Source of the DNA: JBBABP01 sp041657585
GTDB lineage: Bacteria; Patescibacteriota; Gracilibacteria; Absconditabacterales; Absconditicoccaceae
Assembly (NCBI GenBank): GCA_041657585.1
Contig: JBBABP010000007.1
Coordinates: 1 to 29,355, forward strand
DNA: 29,355 bases
Reading direction: 5' to 3'
Part shown: positions 1 through 8,991 of the stretch, piece by piece
Layout of the letters: each line of letters begins with the position of its first letter
Position numbering within the stretch: the stretch's first letter is position 1
Program-made: the position numbers and the translations under genes
Notes under the pieces: generated by a model
The model's input: the letters and a program-made list of their open reading frames with translations, nothing else
Told to the model about the DNA's origin: nothing
Database searches by the model: none

Positions 1-49
1 TAAAATTAATATTAATTATGTAAATCTTCACTATAACTGTACTTGCGCG

Positions 50-65
50 CCCCGCAACTGCGGGG
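50..65. repeat. GC-rich palindrome CCCCGC-AACT-GCGGGG, copy 1
   Basis: A perfect 6-bp GC stem with a four-base loop stands out in AT-rich DNA just past the stop codon of the adaptor lipoprotein at 94-1803. The same 16 bases recur at 28494-28509 inside hemW, in the same orientation and followed on the minus strand by C(G/T)CGC in both places. It may act as a terminator for the adaptor gene, although no T-run follows it on the minus strand. I read it as a dispersed palindromic repeat. Confidence 0.6.
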
Positions 66-93
66 TAAATATTTAATGAGAATAAAATAAATT

Positions 94-1803
94 TTACTGA
101 ACTATTTCATCGCCAATATTTAAACCGTTTAGAACCTCAATAAGATCATTGTGGATATCTCATAAGATAACTGGAGTCTCTTGGTATCATAAACCAGATT
201 TCTTTTTAACAAAATTTCATTCCAATCTTGGCTGGACATAAGGTAATGGAATTAATATCACATTTTGATTTGGAAGACTTTCTGAAACTATGCGAACCTT
301 TTCTCATTCTTTTATTTCTCGAGAAATGTTTGGCATTTCGTAAATGTAATTTTGAGTTGCTGGATCTTTGTAAGGATATTCGTAAATAATTTGACCTGTT
401 CACAAAAAAATGGAGTTTGAATTGAACACCGCGACGCTTTGATTTAAAATTAAACGTTTGTAAGAAAAAATTTGCAATTTCTTGCTTCAAGCTTCGCTAC
501 TACTAATTTGGCAAATAATTGTTGATGATGGAATTCTGTTTCATTGCATTACATTTTGAGATTTTACAACTCCATCAACTCAGGCAGTCAGATTTTCTCA
601 TTTGAGATTGTTGCCGATAATTTCATAATTTTGTTTCAAAGTTAATGCTTGATTTTTTAATGTAGCTAGTTGGATATTTCTATTATTTTCTAAAGAATTA
701 ATCTGACTATTAACAGAATTAACTGAAAGATTGATATTACTAAATTGATTGTCTATTTGAATATCTGAAAGTTCTCATTTATTATCTTTCAATGTTTGTA
801 AATTCAAATCCATTGTATTAATCTGATTTTTATAATTATTTTCTAATGAATCATAATTGATAACAGTATTGTCAAGTGTTGATTTGCTAACTAAAATCGT
901 ATTTGATAAATTGATGTAAGTCGTGTACAAAGAATCTATAGAAGGTCAAGAAATAGAAGTTTGTGGAAGTGAAGATCAAGTGTCAGATTGAATAACAACT
1001 TTTGCTGTAAGTTTAAAAAAATCTGCAAAATCTTGTAAATAATCTGAAAATTCTCAATTGCTCATATCATCTATTTCGTCCAACTTATCTTTTAAATTTG
1101 AATATTGATTTTCCAAATCCGATCTTAATGAATAATCTTTTTCTCATATTCAAGGAATTTGTAGAGTGTCATCTACTTTTTTTAATCAATCGCCCAAAGA
1201 AGTGGAACTTTGTTTTTTAAAATTATCTAAGCTGACATCAATTTTTTGTTGATCAATATTTTGAGAATTTTCAAGCGATCATAATTGACTCTCCAAAGAT
1301 TGAGTTTGCACTGACATATCAGAAGCAGTGAATTGTTTTTGCTTTTGTAAATTATCTAACAAATGTAAATTATTCTCATATTGGTCTTGCAATATTTGAC
1401 TTTGTAAATCAAAATTATAATTTGTTCGATCATAAATACTTGATAAATTATTTATTTGCTGTGAAATATATTCAAGTTGGATTAAAGAACTTTGAACGTT
1501 AATATCTTGAAAATTAGGCTCAATCTGTGCAATAATTGTGTCTTTATTTACTGTTGCTCATGGCTGGCAATTTAAATATTTTATAAATCAGCCTACATTA
1601 TTTTGAATATTTCTAATTCAATCTGAAATCACAATTCAATAAATATTTTCTTTGGAATATTGTGCCTGTCAGACGGTGTAAATATTTGTATAAGAAATAT
1701 TGTTGTTTCAAGTAGAAACAACTGTCGTTTCAACTGTTTTCCCACATCAAGAGAGAAAAAGCAGAATGAAAATAGATATGCCGAATAAAATATATTTCTT
1801 CAT
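94..1803 (-). CDS. HlyD/MFP-type periplasmic adaptor lipoprotein
   Basis: 569 residues with TGA read as Gly. The N-terminus MKKYILFGISIFILLFLSGC is a lipoprotein signal: the lipobox is LSGC, Cys20 is the lipidated residue, and its Gly is a TGA codon. A barrel-sandwich half-motif follows (GGFIKYLNCQPGATVNKDT), then a long Gln/Asn/Leu-rich coiled-coil stretch, and near the C-terminus a second hybrid segment (LTAGVDGVVKSQNVMQ) and a beta-rich end (NGLNIGDEIVQ). This order is typical of membrane-fusion subunits of MacA/HlyD exporters. The coiled coil is unusually long. An ABC transporter partner would be expected to the left of the window and is not seen. The start is the only ATG next to the signal peptide. 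There is no Shine-Dalgarno sequence. Confidence 0.8.
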
Positions 1804-1843
1804 TATTCGAAACGTTTAATAATTAAATTTTTAATGCGAAGAT

Positions 1844-1871
1844 AGTTTATAAATTTAATATTTAAAGTCAA
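1844..1871 (-). promoter_or_regulatory. possible promoter of the adaptor gene
   Basis: On the minus strand TTGACT (1866-1871) is followed after 16 bases by TAAACT (1844-1849), about 40 bases upstream of the ATG at 1803. The -35 box is good and the -10 box is weak. This is inferred from the sigma-70 consensus only. Confidence 0.3.
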
Positions 1872-1892
1872 CACTAATAACTTAATTTAACA

Positions 1893-1926
1893 AAAAAATG
1901 GAACAATTAAATTTGCCCCATTTTTT
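1893..1926. terminator. bidirectional terminator-like inverted repeat
   Basis: AAAAAATGG (1893-1901) pairs perfectly with CCATTTTTT (1918-1926) around a 16-base loop. Read on the minus strand the stem ends in a T-run, 37 bases after the stop of the membrane protein at 1963-2355, so it probably ends that transcript before the adaptor gene starts. Confidence 0.5.
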
Positions 1927-1962
1927 ATTATTTACTTTTTGCTTTAAGCTTAATGCTTTATT

Positions 1963-2355
1963 CTATAAAAATTTCATTCCCCAATAAGATAATAAGAAAG
2001 CAAAAACAATCATAATAATTCATAAAAAAATAACTGACGGTTTTTTTAATCGAAAAAATTTAAATTTACTATAAGAAAATCAAGGAAACCATAACAAAAC
2101 TACTCATTTCAATAAACTCAACCATCAGAGTATAGCAATCAACATATTCCAAGTTCAATCTAACTTCCAATAATTAGCCAAAAATAAAAGTGCAATAATC
2201 ATAGTCCAAATGCTAATCATCCTTACCATATCAGGGTTTTTTAATATCCTTTCCATAGAAGAAGTAAATGCTTTTGGCGCAAATATTGCTGGCAATCAAT
2301 AAATGAGCAAAAAAATAGCCAAAGCATAAAGTAAAAATGAAGCTGAAATAGTCAT
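1963..2355 (-). CDS. small integral membrane protein, unknown function
   Basis: 130 residues with TGA as Gly. It starts MTISASFLLYALAIFLLIYG and holds about four hydrophobic segments: near residues 4-25, 50-65 (ISIWTMIIALLFLANYW), 70-95 and 107-127. One short charged stretch (TSSMERILKNPDMVRM) lies between the first two and a basic loop (YSKFKFFRLKKPS) precedes the last. I recognise no family. It lies between the adaptor lipoprotein and the HIT gene on the same strand, separated from both by more than 100 bases and by repeats, so co-transcription is not obvious. The coding call rests on the open frame with glycine TGAs and the regular membrane pattern. Confidence 0.7.
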
Positions 2356-2392
2356 AATTTATTTTGTAAAAAAATAAAAGGACAACTTTTTA

Positions 2393-2496
2393 GTCATTGC
2401 GAGCCTGCCTGCGGTAGGCAGGCGACTAAAAGGAGCGAAGCAATCTTAAACGTTTCAAACTAGATTGCTTCGTCGTGAATAACTCCTCGCAATGAC
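2393..2496. repeat. 104-bp nested palindromic repeat element
   Basis: The outer arms GTCATTGCGAG (2393-2403) and CTCGCAATGAC (2486-2496) are exact inverted repeats. Inside are a perfect 8-bp hairpin, GCCTGCCT/AGGCAGGC (2403-2423), and a second exact 11-bp inverted pair, CGAAGCAATCT (2436-2446) with AGATTGCTTCG (2462-2472). The whole unit could fold as a cruciform or a long RNA hairpin. It lies between two minus-strand genes. A truncated relative is at 24727-24753. It looks like a REP/MITE-type element; no transposase is present in the window. Confidence 0.75.
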
Positions 2497-2540
2497 CAAT
2501 TCCCAATTCCCAATTACTAATTTTTAATTCCCAGTTCCAA
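2497..2540. repeat. degenerate CCAATT/CTAATT short repeat array
   Basis: Tandem degenerate units of CCAATTC, CTAATT and CCAGTTC follow the palindromic element directly. The array runs into the 3' end of the HIT gene and supplies its last codons and stop. Similar arrays lie at 10211-10245, 22876-22906, 24695-24722 and 26353-26392. Confidence 0.55.
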
Positions 2541-2982
2541 GTTTAATTTCTTCTGCTATTTTTTGCAATTCTTTCAGATCTGCCTTTGGTCACAATTGAG
2601 TAGAAATATATCATTCATATTGGTCAAAATAAATTTCTTCTTTCGCTAAATGTTTTTCCCAACCAGATTCAAGTCAATAAAGTGGATAAAATTTGATATG
2701 AGCGTGATTTACTCACATTCATTCCATTACCATAGCTACCCTACTCACTCACAATCATTTTTTCAAAAGTTGAACAATTTTTTTTGCAGTAAGAAAATAT
2801 TTAACATAAAATTCATCATCAATATTAAATAAATCTGAATCATAATGTTTTTTTGGAATTAATAATGTCATTCATTTTGTATTTGGAAATATATCTAATG
2901 TCGCGATAAAATTTTCATCTTCCCAAATTTTAACACAAGGGATCTCTCAAGAAATAATTTTACAAAATATGCAATCGTGCAT
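2524..2982 (-). CDS. HIT-family (histidine triad) protein
   Basis: 152 residues. It opens with MHDCIFCKIISGEIPC, the usual start of small bacterial HIT hydrolases with a CxxC pair (C4, C7). The triad region reads VNHAHIKFYPLYG near residues 92-104. His93 and His95 fit the first two triad positions, while the third is Lys97, as in some divergent members. Members of the family hydrolyse or transfer nucleotides from nucleoside phosphoramidates and dinucleotides; the substrate here is unknown. The last residues, LGTGN, are encoded by the intergenic repeat array at 2497-2540 and are probably not functional. The ATG is preceded by a C/T-rich tract and no Shine-Dalgarno sequence. Confidence 0.85.
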
Positions 2983-3116
2983 TTAGATGAAAGATGAAAG
3001 ATAAAAGTTGAAAGATAAAAGACTGAAGATTAAAAACGTTTTTAAAATATTTTAATTTCCCAATCTTTTGATTTATTTTTTAATATTTTAATCTTTTAAT
3101 TTTTTAATTCAATTAC

Positions 3117-3144
3117 AAAAAATCACTTTCGAAATTGAAAGTGA
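3117..3144 (-). terminator. rho-independent terminator-like hairpin
   Basis: TCACTTTC (3123-3130) and GAAAGTGA (3137-3144) form a perfect 8-bp stem with a six-base loop. On the minus strand the stem is followed directly by a run of T. The nearest upstream minus-strand gene ends 400 bases away, so this could end a long 3' UTR of the delta-60 transcript or a small RNA. Confidence 0.5.
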
Positions 3145-3217
3145 AATAGAAAAGCAGAAAGAAAATAAATACAAACAAAAATAACAACGAAAAGTTTTGT
3201 ATAACCAAAGTTCAAAT

Positions 3218-3376
3218 ATGCCACTTAGCAAAAAACTTTAATTATTATTTTGTGTAAAACACAATAATAAAACTTTATATACAATACATCAATATATACT
3301 TTTAAAGTATAGACCAGATTTTGACGAATTGAACAAAGAAAAAAAAGTTGTGGCCATTAAAGAATTAATAAAATAA
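3218..3376 (+). pseudogene. possible remnant of a small gene interrupted by a TAA stop
   Basis: An ATG opens MPLSKKL, then a TAA at 3239 breaks the frame. The same frame then stays open to the TAA at 3374, encoding a lysine-rich stretch with a plausible composition (KYRPDFDELNKEKKVVAIKE). TAA is a true stop in this code, so this would be a broken gene or chance. No family is recognised, and it is the only plus-strand candidate in a minus-strand block. Confidence 0.2.
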
Positions 3377-3548
3377 TAGGCATTATTTTGTTTTTGTTTT
3401 TGATGGCAACTAAAATTTCCTTATAAAACGTATTCCAGTATTGTATTGTAAATGTTATTTATTTGTAAGAACTTCTTCCTGCTAGATATATTATAATCAG
3501 AATTTTTTATTTTGCAAATTTTCAAACATCAATATTTATTGATATTTT

Positions 3549-6476
3549 TTATTTTTTATCGAAAATTCTTTTCATCATAACCATAACCCAACCTCTTAAT
3601 TCTTTTTGGTTTGGCGTATCTATTTTCGTCATAATTCATTCTGTTTTCAAAGCATCTAAATGTTTTTTATAATAAATCTCTCATCCATTATTTTTATTTC
3701 CTCGAAGCAATCTAGAAAGTACTGTGCCAAATTCAGCTCTCGAAACAATACCATTAGGTTCAAAGAAAAATTTTGCTGTTCCATCTGGATTGATACCCAT
3801 AATTCATAATTGACAAGCAAATTTCATATAATCTTGTAATTCTTTAGTTTCATTAATTACATCACCAAATGTGCATGATTTTGTTGCATCTAAACTTAAT
3901 CACATAACCTTGATCGCATAGTTGACTATCATTTTAGCAAGATGAGATCTTACTAATACTCATTGCATATTAGCGTCCTCAAAGGTTTTTGCTGAAGTGA
4001 TGCCTAGTCAGAAAGCAAAGTTGTATGCTTTCAAGAGCTCATTACCCACAGGGATATCTTCTACATTTGGAAAGCTTCCACAAGTGTTATCATAGAAGCT
4101 TAAAGAATAGTCACCGTTTGGACAAGCATCTTTTGCTATAGTTGATCATCATCCGTTACTAGATGGTGGAGGATTGTCTTCTTCTTCATCTCCAGATTCT
4201 CAATTATTCATTTCAACAGAAAATAAGTTGGCAACAGGAACATTGTCATAATTGAAAAATGATCATCCGATAAAGAGAGCATTATCGTGGATGAGTAGAT
4301 CACAGACAAGTCACTCTCCAATACCACTACCAAATGTGGATAATAATAGTCATGTAGAACTTAATTTTACAAGACCATTCACTCATTCTTCATTATATAA
4401 ACCAAAATATCATCATACAATGATGCTTCCATTATCTTGGATCTTCACCACATCTACCAAGTCTCCTTCACCACCATAATCGAATCCTTCCCCACTATCA
4501 AATGACATATCTATAGCTCCCGTAGTGGTCAACTTTATAATACCTTTTGCGGTCGCTCACTGATAATCTCAAAATCATCCACCGACAATAATGTTGCCAT
4601 TATAATCAATTACGATACTTTTGACATCATAATCAAATCCTTCTCCACTATCAAATGATGTATCCCTTACTCAGGTAGAAGTGAATCTAATAATATGATT
4701 GGTTGGTTCTTCATTATACAACTCAAACCTACCTCCTACAAGAATTTTCCCATCATCTTGTATTGCTATCGTATATATCTGCTCGCCCCGCTCAGCATAA
4801 AATCCAGTGGTAACAAAAGAAGTATCTCTTGATCCATTACTATTGAGTCTAATAATACGATCTGCTTCCTCTCATTGATAGGTTGTAAACTCTCCGCCGA
4901 CAAGAAATTTTCCATCATTTTGCATTACTATAGTATTTACTTGCCCATCAAATCAACTTCCTACAACGAATGAAGTATCCTTGGAACCGTCAGTATTTAG
5001 TCTAATAATCGAATATGCAGAATCTCACTGATAGGTGTAAAATGCTCAACCAACAAGGATTTTTCCATCATCTTGTATTGCTAATGCATTTACTCGTCCA
5101 TCAAATCCACTTCCTACTTCAAATGAAGTATCTATATTCCCCGTAGAAGTAAGTCTGACAATTTTATTTTTGATTGTTGTTTTGTAATTAGTAAAATCTC
5201 ATCATACAATTACTTTATTGTCACTCTGAGTAGCTAAAGCCTTAATATTGCTATTAAACCCATCACCGACGAAAAAAGAAACATCTCTCACTCAGGTAGA
5301 AGTAAGTCTAATAATATTGTTTGTGGTAATTCACTGATAAGAGGCAAAGGATCAAACAACAACTAACGATCCATCTCACTGTCTCTCAGCCGCATATATA
5401 CTTGCAGCTCATCAGTTGCCAAGCAATCCTTCCACTACTTCAAAGGAAGTATCTTTAGATCAATTACTATTGAGTCTTATGAGACCATTAGCTGTTGCCC
5501 CTTGGTAGCTAGTAAAATCTCAGGCGACAACAATCTTTTCTTCTTCATCGACAGATATAAAACGGATAAAGTTATTAAATCAGTCTCCGATATCAAAAGA
5601 AGTATCTATAACTCAGGTAGAGGTCAGTCTGACAATATAATTACTTGTTGTCCCGCTATATGCATCAAAATATCATCCTACAATAATTCTTCATTGATCA
5701 TCAATAGCTAATCAGTCGGCATAAGAATTGAGACCTTCTCATATATCAAAAGAGACATCTCTCACTCATGTAGAAGTTAATCTGACAATGCGGTTGGCTG
5801 ATTCTAATTGATAATTCTCGAAATCACCAACAACAACGATCTTTTCATCGTCTTGTACAACTATGGAACGAACCATATTATCAAATCAGTTACCCATCAC
5901 CAAGGAACTATCTATTGCTCCTGTAGAAGTGAGTTTAGTAAAATATTCTGCTGGGGTTCAGTTATATTGATGAAATGCGCCCCCTATGAGTATATTTCAG
6001 TCAGCATCAAATGCTATAGAACTTACTCGTCCATCAAAGCCATCTCCGACATCAAAGGATGTATCCATAGAACCGTCAGTATTGAGTCTGATAATCCTAT
6101 TTGCTACCTCTCATTGATAGGTAGTAAAATCACCACCAACGATAATTTTTCCATCATCTTGTACGGCTATAGTGCGAACAACAGTGTTGAATCACCCACC
6201 TATAGAAAATGAAGCGTCTCTGGCTCATGTAGTCGTTAATCTAACAATATAGTTAGTGGTTTCTCATTTATACGTAGTAAACCATCCACCAGCCACCATT
6301 TTCCCATCATCTTGTAGCGCAAATGCTTCTATAGAGCTATTAAATCCTATAGGTACTCAGGCGTTAAAATCTGTATTGAGGTCACCATCAGCAGCAAAGA
6401 CCAAGGTTCAAGAAATGGCTATAGCCATGAGTGCAATTGAAGCACAGAAAGAAAAAATCTTTTTAAATGTTGGCAT
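3549..6476 (-). CDS. secreted delta-60 propeller-repeat protein with SLH-like C-terminus
   Basis: 975 residues with TGA as Gly. A signal peptide (MPTFKKIFSFCASIALMAIA, cleaved near residue 29) is followed by about 13 tandem units of some 52 residues with the pattern QDDGKIIVGGDFTTYQG...RLNTDGSMDTSF. This is the delta-60 repeat (DUF5122 type), thought to build beta-propeller-like extracellular domains. A Glu/Pro/Ser linker (about 765-783) leads to a Cys-bracketed motif CPNGDYSLSFYDNTC and an SLH-like domain to the end, with FGTVLSR, FACQLGIMG and a conserved Cys pair. The same C-terminal module ends the subtilase at 19439-22822, so both are probably fixed to the envelope in the same way. The repeat DNA is less AT-rich than its surroundings. 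No partner binding function can be read from the sequence. Confidence 0.85.
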
Positions 6477-6646
6477 GATTTCTTAGTGAAAAACATAAAA
6501 AGGATCAAAAGAAAATATTGATCAGTTATCGTTTTGTCTATTAAAAACTATTAAAAAAAACATAAAAAAACAAAACATACACTTGCGTAATATTGCAAAA
6601 TATAATGAATAATCCGTGTTAATATTCAATTAGAAATACTAATTTA

Positions 6647-6675
6647 ATATTACATTTTTCTAATTTACATTGCAA
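6647..6675 (-). promoter_or_regulatory. promoter of the delta-60 gene
   Basis: On the minus strand TTGCAA (6670-6675) and TAATAT (6647-6652) are separated by exactly 17 bases. The predicted start of transcription near 6640 would leave a leader of about 165 bases. Confidence 0.45.
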
Positions 6676-6681
6676 AAAAAA

Positions 6682-6711
6682 TTGACAATTATGGTTTTGA
6701 GATTTTTATAA
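6682..6711 (+). promoter_or_regulatory. promoter of glyS
   Basis: A perfect -35 TTGACA (6682-6687) is followed after 17-18 bases by TTTATA/TTATAA (6705-6711). The ATG of glyS lies about 125 bases further on. The -35 box is only seven bases from the -35 box of the divergent promoter, so the two polymerase sites could interfere. Confidence 0.4.
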
Positions 6712-6836
6712 AATTATTTCCGTTGCAAAACTCCCCTATTTTTCTATATATATTAGCGAAAAGCTTAAAGCTGGAAGTTTAAAGCACTAATTCCCAATTA
6801 CAATTATTAATCTTTTAATTTTTTAATTTTTTAATT

Positions 6837-8273
6837 ATGAATTTTCAATTAGATACTATTGTTGCTCGAGCAAAAAGAAGAGCCTTTGCATATCCTTGAA
6901 GTGAGATTTACTGATGACTAGCAAATGCTTGGGATCTTGGACCATACTGAGTTGAAATAAAAAACAACATCGAAAAAAATCGACGAAAATATTTCGTGCA
7001 AAAAAGAAATGATATAATCTGATTAGATTCACAGATTTTAATGAATCCAAAAGTTTGGGAAGCTTCTGGCCATGTTTGATGATTTTCAGATCCATTGATT
7101 GATTGCAAAAAATGTAAATCAAGATTAAGAGCAGATCAATTAATTGAAGAATACATCAACAAAAATAAGCTAACCATAAAAGAAATTATCAAACATATTG
7201 ATTGAGAATGGAATATAGAAAATAACAATGTATGATCACGAACATTCGATCAGCAATTTCAATTCATTAAAAAATTTAAAATAAAATGTCCAAAATGTTG
7301 AGCTTGTGATTGGACCGAACCAAAGCAATTTAATTTAATGTTCAAAACTGAACAATGAATTGTCGAAGGAGAAGGAACTGCGATTTATCTGAGACCAGAA
7401 ACGGCTCAAGGAATTTTTGTGAATTTCAAAAATATTTTGGATACGACAAGATCGAGAATACCTTTTGGTATAGCTCAGATTTGAAAATCCTTTAGAAATG
7501 AAATCACTCCAGGAAATTTTATGTTTAGAGTGAGGGAATTTTATCAGATGGAAATAGAATATTTTGTAGAAAATGATGAAAAAATCTGAATAAAATATTT
7601 CGAAACATGGAAAGAAATAAGTAAAGATCGATGGATAAATCAGATTTGAATTAATGAAAAAAAACTTAAATTTAGAGATCACGAAAAAGATGAACTAAGC
7701 TTTTATAGCAAATGAACTTGCGATGTAGAATATGAATTTCCACGATGACGATGAGAACTGCAGTGAATTGCTTATAGAACAGATTATGATCTAAAACAAC
7801 ACATGAAATTTAGTTGAAAAGATTTGCAATATTCTGATCCACAAACTGGGAAAAGATATGTTCCTCACGTAATTGAACCAAGTTGGGGCTTGACTAGAGC
7901 TATATTAACTACGATGATAGATGCTTACGACGAAGAAAAATATAAAGACTGAGCTGGTAATGAGCAAACAAGAGTTGTTGCTAGATTTCACAAAAATATT
8001 GCTCCGATTAAATTTGCCGTAATTCCTCTTGTAAAAAAAGATGAAAAAATGGTGGCAATGGCAAAAGAAATTTTTGATAAATTATCTGAAGATTTTATGT
8101 GTGAATTTGATGATAGTTGAAATATCGGAAAATGCTATCGCAGACAAGACGAAATCTGAACGCCTTATTGCATCACAATTGACAATCAAAGTTTAGAAGA
8201 TTGAACTGTGACAATTAGAGATAGAGACACTATGCAACAAAAAAGAATCAAATCTGAAACGATTAGTCTTTAG
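6837..8273 (+). CDS. glyS: glycyl-tRNA synthetase (single-chain, class II)
   Basis: 478 residues. It belongs to the single-chain (dimeric) GlyRS type and charges tRNA-Gly in the cytoplasm. Class II signatures are clear: ANAWDLGPYGVE near the N-terminus, motif 2 around AQIGKSFRNEI, and a C-terminal anticodon-binding domain ending YRRQDEIGTPYC...TVTIRDRDTM. An inserted zinc-type segment has CKKC and CPKCGAC. Because TGA is glycine here, this enzyme must also charge a tRNA-Gly with anticodon UCA. Many of its own conserved glycines are TGA codons, so its synthesis depends on its own product. The ATG follows a TTTTTTAAT repeat with no Shine-Dalgarno sequence. The final codons and the stop lie in an AGTCTTTAGT tandem repeat. 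Confidence 0.95.
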
Positions 8274-8296
8274 TCGATAGTCTTTAGTCTTTAGTA
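8264..8296. repeat. AGTCTTTAGT tandem repeat at the glyS 3' end
   Basis: Three imperfect copies of TAGTCTTTAGT overlap the last codons of glyS and supply its TAG stop at 8271. The gene end therefore lies within the repeat. Confidence 0.5.
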
Positions 8297-8349
8297 ATTT
8301 CAATTTTTGCCTTTTACCTTTATACTTTTACCTTTTTACAATTATTTAA

Positions 8350-8970
8350 ATGCAAAAAACAAATTCCAACTTAGGAAAAAAATTTATAAAAAAATTTCAA
8401 AAAGAAGAAAAAAAAGTAATGAAAGAAGTCAAAAAAGAAGATATCTATATATGAATTGTAGCAATGATAATGCTAATTATTTGAGTTTTTTTTCCATGAT
8501 GATCTATGACTCAAAAAATTTTATTTTTGATTGGGGCTCCAATTTTACGATTTACTTCTTACTTGGACAAACAAAAAGTTTTTTTTGCACTAGAAGCAGT
8601 GATATCAATTTGAGCATTACTTGCTTTTTTCCCTCATATCGGAAATTTTCTAAGATATGGAATAATGATAGTAATTTGAATAGTGGCGTTTGTTTATTTG
8701 ATCAGAATAAATATTTTTAGAAAAGAAATATGGGCACCAATTGGCGCATTAGGACTTTTGTGTTTAGCTATATGATTTGCAACTAATGCCATCGTGCATC
8801 CATTAACTTTTAATTTTTTGCTTTTCTTCGGATCTTTGTTGATGGCGGTTTATTCTGCAATAGAATTTTGGAAATTAAAAATCAAATTATCAGTAATATT
8901 TCTGATTTTAAATATTATTTTTCTTATCAATCCATTGATATATATAATTTCTCATTTCAATAAAATTTAG
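8350..8970 (+). CDS. multi-spanning membrane protein, unknown function
   Basis: 206 residues with TGA as Gly. A Lys-rich cytoplasmic N-terminus (about residues 1-32, with KKFQKEEKKVMKEVKKED) leads into about seven hydrophobic segments, including IGIVAMIMLIIGVFF, a stretch near residues 74-97, IMIVIGIVAFVYLI and FNFLLFFGSLLMAVYSA, and ends with SHFNKI. I recognise no family. It follows glyS by 76 bases, which hold a C/T-rich leader (CTTTTACCTTT units), so it could be in the same transcript. It is convergent with the DsbD-like gene, whose stop is 21 bases away. Confidence 0.75.
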
Positions 8971-8991
8971 GTATAATAAAAATTATATTTT

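Larger units (their letters stand above)
2983..3548. other. 566-base gap without a convincing gene
   Basis: This lies downstream of the delta-60 gene and upstream of the HIT gene, both on the minus strand. On the minus strand the segment next to the HIT start is a pyrimidine-rich repeat of CTTTtAT units (about 2985-3030). It also holds a strong terminator-like hairpin (3117-3144), a palindrome TATACTTTTAAAGTATA (3296-3312), a weak hairpin directly after the delta-60 stop (3528-3543) and a possible broken small gene (3218-3376). No tRNA fold was seen. Confidence 0.6.
6477..6836. other. divergent intergenic region, 360 bases
   Basis: This separates the divergent delta-60 and glyS genes. It carries two back-to-back promoter-like signals (6647-6675 minus, 6682-6711 plus) and, directly before the glyS ATG, an array of TTTTTTAAT/TCTTTTAAT units (about 6808-6836). 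No gene with table 25 and no tRNA was seen in it. Confidence 0.6.

Noticed and set aside
206..490. 94-residue minus-strand open frame
   Set aside because: It overlaps the adaptor lipoprotein in another frame, and its composition shows no domain; it is a shadow.
2983..3548. CRISPR array or tRNA in the larger gaps
   Set aside because: The repeats are degenerate, unspaced and short, and no cloverleaf with a GTTC-type T-arm was found in any gap.
4252..6486. Several plus-strand open frames of 69-134 residues
   Set aside because: They are repeat-periodic shadows of the delta-60 repeats on the minus strand.
6477..6836. T-box riboswitch before glyS
   Set aside because: No specifier-loop structure, T-box consensus or terminator was visible, only AT-rich arrays and a promoter.
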